A DNA stretch of 64,000 bases from the NCBI GenBank assembly GCA_029204225.1, contig CM055106.1:1794738-1858737 (forward strand), in the 5' to 3' direction. Positions 11,279 through 23,199 of the stretch are shown here, piece after piece (the first letter of the stretch is position 1; each line of letters opens with the position of its first letter). A program made the position numbers and the translations under genes. The DNA is from Diphasiastrum complanatum (taxonomy: Eukaryota > Streptophyta > Lycopodiopsida > Lycopodiales > Lycopodiaceae). The notes beneath the pieces are model-generated. The model saw only the letters and a list, made by a program, of their open reading frames with translations. It did no database searches and had not been told where the DNA came from.

Positions 11279-11290
11279 CTCCTCCTTAAA
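11279..11290 (-). other. Polypurine tract of copia D
   Basis: The minus strand is TTTAAGGAGGAG directly before the 3' LTR. It primes plus-strand DNA synthesis. Confidence 0.85.
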
Positions 11291-12740
11291 ATTTATGTTC
11301 CTATCAACATAGACTTCAAAATTAGGCCATGGTTAGACCTCATCTTCATAAATACATTCTTGAGTAGAGGTTTGGTGAGAAGATCTGCAACACAATCTGA
11401 AGATGAAACATGCTCCAATGAGATCTCTTTCCCAATGAATTTTTCTCTTACAAAATGATGAGCCACTTCAATATGCTTGCTCCTTGCATGAAAGACTGAA
11501 TTATTTTCAAGAGCCTAAGCATAAATGTTATCCTTCTTGATAATTGGAAGATCTTCATCTGCATAACACTTTAGCTCCAAAAGTAGCCTATTGATCCATA
11601 AAACCTCCTTTGTTGTGGTTGTAAGAGATTTGTATTCAGCATCACAGGATGATAAGAAAATAGTTGTCTGCTTTATTGATAGCCAAGAAACCAAATTTCC
11701 TTGAAGAAATATAGTGTAAGCACTTGTGGATTTCCTATCCAACCTGTCCCCTGCAAAATTTGAATATGAAAAAGCAACCTTCATAGAATAGTCCATAATC
11801 CAAGGTAGAAGATATATACCTCAAGACTCTTTTAGCCAACTTTCAATGATATAACTTTGGATCCTGCATGTGTTGACTTAGCTTATGAGCACAAAAGCTT
11901 AGACTAGGCCTAGTCACTGTTAACCAAATAAGTGAGCCAATAAGACTCCTATAAAGAGTGATGTCCTCAAAGGATATTTCATCATCTTTAATAGGAACTT
12001 TTATAGTATGCTCCATAGGTGTATCTATGCCTTTACAGTTTTCCATATGCTAGAATATAGTGAAGAACTTCTAAGTCTTGCATCTTAAACTCAGTACCAA
12101 GTGCATGTTTAGTTTCTTCAACTAACTTCTCATTGTTTCCACAAAGAATGATATCATCTACATAGATGAGAAGAATAATTACAAAGTTATCTACAAATTT
12201 ATAATATAGAGAAGGGTCATATTCACTTAGACAAAATCCGAGTGATATGAGATAGGAATTGAGCCTTGCATACCAAGACCTTGGTGCCTGTTTCAGTCCA
12301 TACAGACTTTTGAACAAAAGACAAACTTTTGATTCATCACCTTCCTTCACGAAACCTGGAGGCTGCTCCATATAAATCTCCTCCTCAAGGTAACCATTGA
12401 GAAATGCATTAGAAACATCAAGCTGGAACATATTCCATTTGTGAAAACATGCAAAAGAGATAAGTATTCGAATTGTTACCATCTTTGGAACTGGTGCAAA
12501 GGTGCCTTCATAGTCAAGACATTTGATCTGTGAGTAGCCTTTGGCACAAAGTCTTGTTTTATACTTATTGATAGATCCATCATGATTATACTTGATTCTG
12601 AATACCCACTTACATCCAATCACATGCATGTTGTTTGGTGGCTCTACAAGCTCCCATGTGTTATTTGACATCAAGGCTTCAAATTCTTGGGTCATTGCAT
12701 CAACCCACTCCTTGGATTGAAAAGCTTCTTGGACATCCTT
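11291..12740 (-). pseudogene. Copia D: reverse transcriptase and RNase H
   Basis: RT reads from about 12740 (MTQEFEALMSNNTWELVEP) through LDVSNAFLNGYLEEEIYMEQ, SLYGLKQAPRSWYARL and the catalytic YVDDIIL box near 12160. It breaks at about 12040 and continues at 12046-11843 with PMEHTIKVPIKDDEIS. RNase H follows in a third frame at 11796-11515 (LSSCDAEYKSLTTTTKEVLW) and a tail down to about 11300. The catalytic Asp pair is intact but frameshifts and a missing segment kill the protein. Upstream the reading stops at the junction with copia F near 12742. Confidence 0.92.
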
Positions 12741-12744
12741 AGGC

Positions 12745-15697
12745 TAATCGAGGTAATTGGAATCAAGATCGAGGTCAAGGATGTGGCTATTCAAGACAAA
12801 ATAAACCTGAAAATTGTAGGTACTGCAAGAAACCTGGTCACTGGGAGTGTGAATGCTTCAAGAAACCTAAGGAGATGGAACAAAGAAAAGACAAATGACA
12901 AGCGAGAAATTATGCTGATCAACATCAATTTGATGGCTATTATTATGAAGACAATTATACTGATCAACATCAATACGATGATGATCAATATGAAGATGAT
13001 ACAGGTGAGAGTTCAAAATTGTTCATTACAACATTAATGACAAGTGATGAAGCCAAGGATACCTGGTACATTGATAGTGGTGCATCCAAACACATGACTT
13101 CAAGAAAAGAGTGATTTTCAAAACTCAAGAAAACTGACAATGGTGATGAAGTTGGACAAGCTGATGGCAAATTGCTATCCGTTAAAGGAGTTGGAGTGGT
13201 ACCAGTGAAGTTAGCCAACGAAAAGATAAAGCATATAAGCAATGTGCAATATGTACTTGGCTTAGCTAACAATCTACTATCTGTTGAGATGATGGCTGAT
13301 CAACAACTCAAGGTTGAGTTTGACAGTGACAAATGTCTTGTCAAAGACATCAAGAATCACTAGCAAGTAATTGCTACAAGAGCTAGAGTCAACGGAAATC
13401 GACTCTACAAATTGAATGTGAGATCTTTTACTCAAGCTATAGTAAGCACTGTTGATAGTCAAAGTGACCTTTGGCATCAAAGGTTTAGTCATATCAGTGC
13501 TCAAAGCTTGCAAATCCTTAAAAGAGGTAATCTAGTTGTTGGATTGCCTGATATATCTTTTGAAGGAAAAATTTGTGAGGGTTGCATTTTGGGAAAACAA
13601 CATAAAGAGAGATCTCCCAAAGATGGAGCAAGAAGAGCCAATGGCATTCTTGATTTTGTTCATAGTGATCTGTGTGGACCAATACAAACTAGGTCCATTA
13701 GTGGTTGTTACTATTTCATCACATTCATTGATGACTATAATAGACATATCTGGATTTATTTCATAAGCAAGAAGTCTGATGCTTTTGCCAAGTTTAGAGA
13801 GTTCAAGGCTCTAGTTGAAAAACAAACAGGTTGTTATATTAAGACCCTCAGATCAGATGGTGGCGGTGAGTATTTTTCAACAGATTTTATAAATTTCTGC
13901 AAGGATCAGGGGATCAAGAGAGAAACCACTCACCACAACAGAACGGAGTTGCAGAACGGAAAAACAGATCCATTGTGGAGATGGCTAGGGCAATGCTTAA
14001 GGGCAAGGGTTTGCTAAATACTTTTTGGGCAGAAGCATGCAACACAGCTACTCATATCTTGAATCGGCGTCCTACGAAGTCCGTGGAGGGTAAGACACCT
14101 TACAAAGCTTTTACTGGAAAGAAACCTAATGTTTCTCATTTATGAATATTTGGTTGTGATGCTTACACTCATGTACCTGATGAAAAACATTGGATATGAT
14201 GAAAGAGCCAAGGCATACATGATGTATGACACAGATGCACAAAAGATCGTGATTTTCGGGGATGCTACCTTTGATGAGATGGGTCAAAATGACCAAATAA
14301 AATTGACAATTGATCCCTTTGATGATAAAGCTAAAGTGCAAGTGAAGAAAGAAGTTGGTGTCGACATGGAAGAGCCAATGGAAAAAGACAGGGCCAATAA
14401 TGAGATTCCTAGGAGAGTGCCTAAGTGGTACTTGTCAGTAACAAGTGATGCTAATAAGGGAGATACTTCCAAATCAAGTGAGCAGGGAGAGCTTAGAAGA
14501 TCAAGTAGAAATCGAAAACCTCCTGCAAGATTAGAGATGAATCTGGCCCTAATGGGTTTTGTGCCCAGGGCTCAAGAACCAAAAACTTTTGATAAAGCGA
14601 AGGAGCACAAGGAGTGGTGTGAAGCTATGGAAACAGAAATGGAAGCTATATCGAAAAATAGGACGTGGAACTTGGTTGAGCTACCTGATGGTAAGACGCC
14701 TATCACTTGCAAATGGATATACAAGATCAAATATGGAGCTGATGGGCAACTCAACAAGTATAAAGCACGGTTGGTTGCAAGAGGATTTGAGCAACAAGAA
14801 GGTATTGATTTTGAAGAAACCTTCGCACCCGTAGCTAAGATGGTAACTATAGTAATGAGAGCTTAATTGATGAAATAAAATCAGATCTTTCCAAAGCTTT
14901 TGACATGAGTGACCTAGGATTGATGCACTATTGTCTTGGCATTGAAGTATGGCAAAAGAAAGACATGGTCTTTCTTACACAAAGCAAATATGCACGAGAT
15001 TTGCTTTATAAGTTCAATATGCAAGATTGTAAGCCTTTGAGTACACCTATGGATGTCAACATGAAGCTTACTACATATGATGAATCTGAGAAAGTGGATG
15101 CTTATTTGTATAGACAGCTGGTGGGTAGTTTGATTTATTTGACACACACACGACCTGATATTTCTTATGCTGTTGATGTTGTTAGTCAATTTATGCAAGA
15201 TCCTAGTCAAGCACACTGGAAGTCTGCTAAACATATTCTCAGATACATTCAAGGGACATTGTATTTTGTTTTGAAGTATGATCAGTCTGAAGCGCCAATG
15301 TTGGTAGGTTATACAGATGCTGATTGGGCAGGTAATATTGATGACAGAAGACCTACCAGTGGTCATACATTCAGTTATGGTACAACTGCAATTTCATGGA
15401 GTAGCAAAAAGCAACCTACAATAGCCTTATCATCGACAGAAGCTGAATATCGAGCACTCAGCAATGCTACACAAGAAGCGGTATGGTTACGAAGATTGCT
15501 TGTGGATTTAGGTCAACCACAGGTGGATGCAACTACTATATCTTGCGATAATCAAAGTTGCATTCACCTTGCCAAAAATCCAATTTACGTGCTCGAACCA
15601 AGCACATCGAAATACACTACCATTTTGTTCGAGAGAAAACTCTTGATGGAGCCATTGATCTTGTTTTTGGTAAATCTGAAGACCAAATGGCAGATCC
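12745..15697 (+). pseudogene. Copia F: LTR-less internal fragment (gag knuckle to RNase H), opposite strand to D
   Basis: The + strand reads a zinc knuckle (CRYCKKPGHWEWEC, 12818), protease (WYIDSGASKHM, 13070) and integrase zinc part (LWHQRFSHISAQ, CEGCILGKQH). The integrase core follows (VHSDLCGP 13660, LRSDGGGEY 13848, QNGVAERKN in a shifted frame at 13939). The RT N-terminus runs to PVAKMVTI (14850), then jumps to DEIKSDLSKAFDMSDLG, so the palm with YVDD is deleted. RNase H (14905-15690) is open with SSTEAEYRALSNAT. Several stops and shifts are present. There are no LTRs, primer site or target duplication. It ends exactly where copia D gag homology (zinc knuckle) resumes on the other strand. 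Confidence 0.9.
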
Positions 15698-16422
15698 TTT
15701 CTTGCCACAGAAAAAAACACTTGATCTTTGACAGCTTCTTCTTGCCACTGGATGTTGCAGCTTGTGAGGACTGATCCTCACCACCTTCTTTGGCTTTGTC
15801 CTTCTTGAAGTGTTGTTGTCCTTTGCCCTTGCCTCTTGACTTGTCTTTGATGAAGAGTGGTTTGCCATCTCCGCATCTTTCAATGAAAGTCTGTTGATCC
15901 TCAGCATCTTGTTCTCTTGCCTGCTTTCTTCAGTGTCTCCTAGGACGAAAGATCCTCCCTGACAGCATAAGTCTGCACAATATTGTCATACTCATCTCTA
16001 GGTCCATTTAGGACTACTTGAACAAGTTCAGTGTTCACTCTCATGACATATGATTAAGCACTCTCATCTACTCTCTGATAACTTAGAAATATTTGGTTTC
16101 TAAGTATAAGCAATCTAGAAGTATTTTTGATTTTGTAGATTGTTTTTAGAGTATTTCAAGCTTCCTTGGCAGTGGTGCATGTACTGATCTCTCTTAATAC
16201 TTCATTGGTAACATTCATTTATATAAAATGAAGGGCAATATTAGCTCTTTTGTGGAATGCTGCAGCTTCATTAGGTGCAGCATGTTCTTCTTCAGTTCCA
16301 CTCACAATATCCATTACATCTTGTAGAATTAATAATGATTCCATTTTAATTTTCCACATTGCATGATTGGAAGATGTTAATCTCTTAGTGTGCTCTAAGA
16401 AACTTGAACCAGATGAAGACAT
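15698..16422 (-). pseudogene. Copia D: gag
   Basis: The minus strand begins with MSSSGSSFLEHTKRLTSSNH at 16422 and the UBN2-type gag continues through several stops (stop near 16219). The end is a basic region (15907-15790) and a damaged zinc knuckle, VFFCGKKG at about 15715, where F starts. Gag forms the particle and binds RNA. The start ATG is consistent with copia C (MASNGG...). Clearly inactive. Confidence 0.85.
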
Positions 16423-17187
16423 CTTCTTGGTGAGAAATTCTAGTAATGATAAAAAATGGAGTTGAAAGGATGTTGCTTGCTTGCTATCTCAATCTAGGAT
16501 CTAACATAGATGTTGATCCACCCTATGACATCTAGCAACAGATGTGAGAACAAATTCTCAATACAAAAAATCAATCTATCTTGAATTTGGATCTTGCTTC
16601 AGTCACCAAAGAAAAAGCACATGCAACCAAGAAGTCGATCTCTCCCACGAGTTTCAAGTATTGATAAACTCTCTAGGAACTTACTTTCAACTCAAACACA
16701 GTAATATGTGTGAAATGAAAAGTCTAAGACCTCAGAACACTCACTTCTATCCAATTCTACTTGATTGACATTGAAAATTGATGAAATTGGTGAAAAAGAC
16801 AAATGTGTGCTCACTTTGGCATATCCCACGAGTTGAGTACCCTATCAAACTCTCTGATTGACTAAAACTCTTCTCAAAACAAATCAAATTGATTTAGAAA
16901 CAAGAGCAACACATTCTACTCTTCAATACCTATCCAACAAGCTATAGAACATCAAATCTGGATAATTCCTTGAGAAGTAGCACTCATTAATGAGGGCTGA
17001 TTTCACACGTGTGAGCTCTCTGTCTGTACAGAGCTCCGCTGGATCAGATTAGCCTTGATTTGATCCACTTATGATCCATAGATTGCTTGTTTCTCAGCGA
17101 GTTCGAATCCCTCTCCAAAATCCGAGTTCCTGCAAGCAAAAACATTGATGATATGATGTATACACTCTCACCTCTTCAAAGCATGAA
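16423..17187 (-). other. Untranslated leader of copia D
   Basis: This is non-coding sequence between gag and primer site. It contains the palindrome TCACACGTGTGA at 17003-17014. Confidence 0.7.
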
Positions 17188-17199
17188 GCTCTGATACCA
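17188..17199 (-). other. Primer binding site of copia D (initiator Met tRNA type)
   Basis: The minus strand is TGGTATCAGAGC with no spacer to the 5' LTR at 17200. Confidence 0.93.
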
Positions 17200-17870
17200 T
17201 GTGAAGGTTTTAGCATGTGTGAACTTCACCACACACCCTACAAGATCTTACTGAGGTGTTGTGATTGCACAAGATTGATCAAAGAACAATATGCTTGAAA
17301 AATCTAACGCAAGAGGACAATGGGATACATCTGATGAAAAAATCTAATTCTTCACTATGAGAAATGAATGTCAAAAATAATTCTAAGTGTTCAGTATGGA
17401 AAAAAGAGGCTGCTCTCGGGTAGAGAGAGAAAATCAAGCATAGAAAACTCGGGTACAAGCTTTCCCTACATGAGAGAGACTCAAATTCCTACAGTGGAGT
17501 TGCATGGAAAGTCCACTTAACTGAACTAATTCACCTACCATAGATCCACACGTGTAACTGCATGCATATATGTTGCATGTACTGCATGTCAACTCATAAA
17601 ACTTCCTAACATGTGTAGATCACAAAAACTTCTTTGCATGTTGCATGCAATGATTGCATGTGGCTTGCATGCATACAATAAGACTTTGCATGCTATCTAA
17701 ACCTCTACATGTCATCATAATTGAACCTATCTAACGCAAATCCGAGCTACACTAGAAGGATACGTGCTCAATTCACACTCCTTTTATGTACAACATGAAT
17801 TTTAGTGGAAATCACCATGGACATGACCCCAAACTCGAGATAGGAAGATAATATTTTAATAATCTTCACA
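17200..17870 (-). repeat. 5' LTR of copia D (right copy, 671 bp)
   Basis: It runs TGTGAAGG...AATCTTCACA on the + strand. It lacks about 60 bp present in the left copy ('cgggtacaagctttcc' spans the gap) and carries scattered substitutions, so D is not a very recent insertion. Confidence 0.93.
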
Positions 17871-18476
17871 CCAAGTGCACATTTTGTTTCTTCAACTAGC
17901 TCCAAATCATTTCCACTAAGAATTATATCATCTACATAGAAGAAGAATAACTAAAGAGTTATTTACAAACTTAATGTACAATGATGGATCATAATCACTA
18001 AGATGAAATTCGAGTGATATAAGTAAAGATTTGAGCCTTGCATACCAAGACCTTGGTGCCTGTTTTAGTCCATAAAGACTTCTAAACAAAAGACATACTT
18101 TTGCTTCTTCACCAACTTTCACAAGTCCAGGTCGTTGTTCCATGTAGATCTCCTCCTCAAGATAGCCATTGAGGAAAGCATTAAATAGATCTAGTTGAAA
18201 CATCCTCCAATTGTGATAACATGCAAGTAAAATGAGAATTCTTATAGTTACCATTTTTGCAACAGGTGAAAAAGTGTCTTCATAATCAAGACCTTTGACT
18301 TGAGAATAGCCTTTGGCACAAAGTCTTGTTTTGAATTTGTTGATGGATCCATCAGTGTTGTATTTGATCCTGAACACCCATTTGCATCCAATGGCATGCA
18401 TGTTGGTAGGTGGATTGACAAGCTCCCATGTATGATCTGACATCAAGGCTTCATACTCAAGGGTCATTGCTTCCAG
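17871..18476 (-). pseudogene. Copia E: reverse transcriptase N-terminal part
   Basis: The minus strand from about 18476 reads EAMTLEYEALMSDHTWELVN, then the IGCKWVFRIKY region, LDLFNAFLNGYLEEEIYM, GLKQAPRSWYARL and the start of the YVDDIIL box near 17940, where the frame shifts. It continues to A-L-G at 17871, the insertion point of D. Homology ends abruptly at 18476, so gag, protease and integrase of E are absent. Confidence 0.9.
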
Positions 18477-19840
18477 TCGTATCTCACCATACACTGATAT
18501 GACAAACAAATGGGTAATAAATTATCACAAGCCATGGTTGAATAGTGTAACTACGATTAAACTTTCGTTTATTGTAGCCCCATATCCACCCCGTGGTTTT
18601 TTGGATCCTTGTATCACATAGTTTTCATTTTATTGATGAGGTTCTCAAGGTTTTTACAAGGTATCAGGGCAGAGCCGTGCCATTCTAATCCTTATGTAAG
18701 AACCGTTTATCTTACGCAAATCCATGCTGTCCAAGATAACATGAGGAGAACCCTTACTTCGAGACATCGTGGAAGTTATTAAACGCAGAAGAAAATTATA
18801 TTACTTATGAAGTGATATAGTCAAATTGAGTACAAACCAAGTAGTTTTCATACTTAGGGTCTTTAATAGTCACCTAGAATGGCATACATTTATGAAGAGA
18901 CACCTTACCTTTCGAGCATATGTGATGCTTGCAAATTCTGAAAACTGCTCGGAAAATTCTTACCTGGATGATTGTAGCAGTGGTATCTTGTGAGGATGCC
19001 ATGTTTTAGTCCCCTCGAGTGCTCTTTGCCTTCCTTAGTATAAATCCGTTTATACCGTTATTATTAGTCTTTTAAAAAAAAAAATCGAAAGTAAATACTT
19101 TATGGAGAGCCTACCATTCATTGTTTATGCAAATCTGAAGCGAATGGTTTAATGTGCATACCTGTGCAGACGCTTATAGCTTTATGGTTCGGAGTCGAAC
19201 CTAACCAAAAATGAAGCTAGTAGTAATATTTGATGCTACAGAGAGCGCAAGTTCCATTTGTTAGTGCTAATATACAGTAGTTTCCCTTTGCAAGAGCAGT
19301 CACTCACAAGTATGATAATGAAACTGGTTAAAGCATGAGGTATAGTAATCATAAACCTAATGTTCCAACATCTGAGTTGTATGTTCTGATAAAAGTATGA
19401 GACCATCATAGCAATGTTTATGGATTACGTACAAGACCCTTATTTATTTAAGGAACAATCACATATTCATACTGTCCATTGAAGGATAGTAACGTATAGT
19501 GTAAATTGTAGTTATCACACTAAGATATCATCCATTCATATTCATGATAAGGAGCTTGAAACCAAACAACCATTCATGAGTTAGGAAGTGCTTCATCGCT
19601 GGCCATTATGAAGCTTATGTCTCAGCTTATCACATATGATGTAAAACTATCATTAACATGCCTTCTGAAGTATGTGGAAGGTAATATTGGATCATCGCTG
19701 GACAGCCTACCATATATATCAACATTTCGATTCTTTTGCTAATGATAGATCGCTGCAGGTCCATCACTGGACAACAACAAGTCTACCTTCAACAAGTACT
19801 CCAGAAGTGAGTATGCTTTATTGCTGGTCCATCGCTGGAA
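18477..19840. other. Unassigned interval
   Basis: There is no credible coding sequence. A weak plus-strand copia primer-site resemblance (aaggtatcagggcagagcc) occurs near 18658, preceded by an LTR-end-like tttttaca. An inverted repeat GGTTCG/CGAACC lies near 19184. The word ATCGCTGG, or a close variant, recurs near 19595, 19693, 19755 and 19830. Confidence 0.4.
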
Positions 19841-20420
19841 CATTACTTTGTAAGCAGAGGTGTTCCATTTTGTTGCAAAAGCTGCTTTGTGATGATCTAT
19901 AGGTGCAATCTTGACCTGTTTGTAACCACTAAATCCATCCAGAAAACTATAAGCTTCCGCTCCAGCAAGGCGATCCAAAATGCTTTCAGTAAAAGGTAAT
20001 AGAAAGTGATCCTTCCACGTCACTTTGTTCAAGGCCTTAAGATTCACACAAATTCTCAATTTCCCATTCTTTTTAGGAACAATGACAATTGGTGAAACCC
20101 ATTCTGTATGCTCAATCTCATAAATGAAATCGTCGTCAAGCAGTCTTTGAAGCTCTTTCCTTATCAGATCCGCAACATAAGGATTACAACGATAGAACTT
20201 TGTAACCTTTGGAACTACATCATGTATTAAAGGTATGATGTGTTCAATAACTGACGTCGGAATACCCTTGAGATCTTGATAAGTCCATGCAAAGCAATCT
20301 TGCTACTTAATAAGCAATGTTCGGAGCACTTGAAACTGTTCAGGATTAAGTTGTGATTCAACTTGTACAATCTTTTCTGGTAAGAATGAAAATCTGAAAT
20401 AGAAAAAACGTTGGATGTAG
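19841..20420 (-). pseudogene. Gypsy L: N-terminal half of reverse transcriptase
   Basis: The minus strand reads QVESQLNPEQFQVL near 20350 and then a DLKGIPTSVIEHIIPL-type linker. It continues with DFIYEIEHTEWVSPIVIVPK, LRICVNLKALNKVTWKDHFL and LDRLAGAEAYSFLDGFSGY, ending at ...SAYKVM at 19841. It stops just before the conserved PFGLCNAP motif, with no catalytic YxDD. A stop near 20300 and small shifts are present. This is gypsy RT of the Athila/Tat style. Confidence 0.85.
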
Positions 20421-22629
20421 ATTTTTGAAAATGCCAAAAAATAGGAAAATATAAAATTAGAAAATCCCAAAAAACCAAAAAAATAGAAAAACTTGAAAAA
20501 TCTTGAAAATTGCAAAAAATTCAAAAAATTTGAAAATCTCGAAAAAAACCCTAAAACACTCGAAAAATATAAAGATATCGAAAAAAGTAATGAAGACTCA
20601 AAATTTGTACAGTGACTTGAAAAGTTTGCGATGACTCGAAAAAGTTAGAGCCGAGTATCAAAAATTTAGAAGTAGAAAAAAATTACAAGGGATCGAAAAA
20701 TGGAAAAACTTGAAAATTTAGAAGAAACGTCGGATGCAACTGTAGATGAGGGCGATGGATGGAAACTAGTGGATGGAATGAAAGTGAACTGGCGGATGCA
20801 ATTGCAAAGGGAGTTCTATACATGAAAAATTAAGAAGATTGACAATGGCAATTGGTGCCAACGTTAGCAGTGCTTCTGTTTTACACAGAATCCGCTTCTC
20901 AACAATGTTAGCGTAGCTTCTTTCCTTCACTATTAGCGCTTCTTCATTGTTCAACGTGACTACAAATCTGTTTGGTAATAGGTTCAATCACAGACTCTAT
21001 TTTTGGAGTATAATGGTGTTGTACCCACCTGTTAGAGACACAACGACAACCTGATTTGATCCTTAATTGGCAGTGGTAGCTCATCTTGGATAGTGATATA
21101 TTAGGACTCGTTTTTCTAGTTTCCACAAACTGCTTCAGTTCTTGCTTTATTATTACAGACTGTAGATTATTACTAATCTACTGAAGAAACAAGGAATTAT
21201 ACTAAAACTACTCCTATTGAAATCACAGAATCAACAACACAACATCTAAACTGAAATCTTAGAACCTACAAAGTGCTTCTTACAACTGTCACTCAACAGT
21301 TGTAAGAAGAACTCCTCAGGGAGGCAAAAATCGAGAAACATCAGAAATTAGTAGAATAGTAGATCAATCTCCAAGTCCTACAATGGGAATCCTACAAAGT
21401 GCTTGTTACAAATGTCACTCAACAATTGTAAGAAGAACTCCTCAGGGAGCCGATGACTAGGAAGCATCTGAACTGAGTAGAATGATGGATCAGCCTCCAA
21501 GCCCTGCGCACCTACCTAATACTAATCCCAAACCAATCCTTAAAAGAGAAATTAACAAGAAACAAATTCATACATCAGTACCCAAGCTATAGGCATGAAA
21601 ATGGAGCATGGAAGGAAACACAAGTAGTAGAATTTTCAACTCAAAGAACAACAACATTGCAGTACATAACACATGCTATGAAACTCGTGGTGGAGGCCTC
21701 TATCTATACCCACAAGCTGTAGAACTCAATTGTATCTTATTTTGGAGTCCACCTCTTGCAACTAAGTGAATTCTAATCTATAATGATTTGAGTTCCACCT
21801 CCTACTTAATAATAGGAGGCCTCTTTATTAAAAACATAACTCAAGTTGAGAGAGTCTAAATTACTAGCTCCCACATGGCTTTCCATCTTTCAGGAAATAC
21901 CATGGGGCTCACAGAATATTCACCCTTAGACTAATGATTCTCGTGCTTTCAGACTCGGCTCTCAACTTCATCTCTGCTGGAAATCCTTTTTGGGTGATGA
22001 GACACTAGATCGACACATTAGAGACATGGCATCAACTAACATGGAATAACGATGGTAGGTGGATGAATGGTAATGATAGAAACAGAACTAACGATAGCAG
22101 TAGATGATTGTGTGGAAACGGTAGTAGTGGAAGTAGAAGAGGTGGTATCAAGACGTGGTTGAGGGTTAACGCGTTGTCTTGTGGAAGGAGAGCTAACGGA
22201 GTTGGAGGCGGTGCCACGCGTACGTTTGCTGGCCGTTGTGTTAGTAACATCGAGATGAGCGGAGTTGGATGCAAGGTTAGTGTGTAGAATGGTGGTGGAG
22301 AGGATGTGAGCACGATTAAAATCTCAAACCTTCTGTTCAAAGAGTGTGCAGACAAAGTTACAAAGCAGAAGGCCGACGACGATGCGATCCCGTGTGTTAG
22401 GCTTGATGGTGATGGAAAGCTCGTTGAGAAGGAAGATATGCCAATCATAAATTTATTAAAGGATTCCACGATTTGGCTTAGGAGGGTGGACTGAATGCGG
22501 TTCTTTTGAAAAGTTGACACAACCAAAAACTTGTCAATAGGTGAGCATCGGCTTGGATTGTGGGATCATTGATAGCTTCTATCAAATAGTTGTTGTTAGT
22601 TTTGATTGGGATGTCAGGATAGAGAGTCA
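20421..22629. other. Unassigned interval, A-rich and repeat-bearing
   Basis: At 20430-20760 the sequence is a degenerate run of GAAAA-type words, probably an untranslated part of gypsy L. A tandem duplication follows at 21265-21516. Around 22575 the minus strand reads EAINDPTIQADAHLLTS, matching the gypsy H extra ORF, so part of the gypsy A 3' region is here. I see no host gene. Confidence 0.45.
21265..21516. repeat. Tandem duplication, 126-bp unit, with internal hairpin
   Basis: CCTACAAAGTGCTT starts at 21265 and 21391. Each unit holds an inverted repeat. In the first, CTTCTTACAACTGT and its perfect complement flank a 6-base loop (21276-21309). In the second, the arms have diverged slightly. 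Function unknown. Confidence 0.9.
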
Positions 22630-22823
22630 ATTTCCCATTTATGGAAGGCTTCGCCTTCTATAATGAGAGTCAAGGGTGTGAAGTCTGCTTTTGTATTTTT
22701 CTTGGCAAGCTAGCAGACATCACATGTTTTAACGATAACAAATGTATCTTTAAATAATGATGGACACCACAAGCTTGCTTGAAGGATAATCTTAGCTGTT
22801 GCTTCAGCCGAGAAGTGTCCACC
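22630..22823 (-). pseudogene. Gypsy A: integrase, second part (left of the B insertion)
   Basis: The minus strand continues the integrase zinc domain as GGHFSAEATAKIILQ, LFKDTFVIVKTCDVC, a stop, then KKNTKADFTPLTLI and FHKWEID, where homology ends. The matching gypsy H text runs through the same residues. It is the direct continuation of 33179-33492 across element B. Confidence 0.9.
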
Positions 22824-23181
22824 TGTAATAGATCCTAACACCACAGTAGGGCAAACACTAACTGATCCACCCAACCTTGCCTACTCCCTGATATAGAGTA
22901 AGCCCCTCCTAGCCCAGTGTGAGGACTGGTAGCATGCAACTGCCAAGTGTCGGCCATGTGGCACTGACGTGGCCGACTGCACGTCGGGACCCAACTGGGG
23001 GCCCTATCCTGCTGACAGGGTCCCTAGGCTGTGTTAGGCCCGCCATAGCTATGGACCGTGCTGGGGCACACTACTCACACTGTCTTGCCCTGTTGGTCAT
23101 GTACGCTGGACACGACCCTGACTGTGGTATCTGACCTATCTGTGTTCTCTAGGGTTTGGCACTGGTTACGAGCTCGTAACA
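22824..23181 (-). repeat. 3' LTR of gypsy B (358 bp)
   Basis: It runs TGTAATAGATCC...GCTCGTAACA on the + strand. It matches the copy at 32821-33178 base for base by eye. It is more GC-rich than the surrounding DNA. Confidence 0.97.
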
Positions 23182-23199
23182 CTCCCTCCCCCTTAAGAA
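23182..23199 (-). other. Polypurine tract of gypsy B
   Basis: The minus strand reads TTCTTAAGGGGGAGGGAG directly before the 3' LTR. It overlaps the end of the pol frame (stop at 23193). Confidence 0.9.

Larger units (their letters stand above)
10549..17870 (-). mobile_element. Copia D, 7.3-kb LTR retrotransposon inserted in copia E
   Basis: D has two related LTRs, a Met-type primer site at 17188-17199, a purine tract at 11279-11290 and a perfect 5-bp target duplication CCAAG (10544-10548 and 17871-17875). Removing D and one duplication joins copia E RT in frame. Gag and RT/RNase H remain in minus orientation. The protease-integrase part is replaced by an opposite-strand copia fragment (F, 12745-15697), so D cannot now be autonomous. 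Confidence 0.95.

Noticed and set aside
19180-19205. B-box-like GGTTCGACTCC (minus strand), considered as a tRNA gene
   Set aside because: No cloverleaf could be built: the acceptor and anticodon stems do not pair, and the motif is part of a short inverted repeat.
22032-22526. 164-codon minus-strand ORF rich in Leu/Pro/Ser
   Set aside because: Composition is low-complexity. The conserved EAINDP block nearby is in a different frame. It may be a decayed part of a gypsy extra ORF but cannot be supported as a gene.
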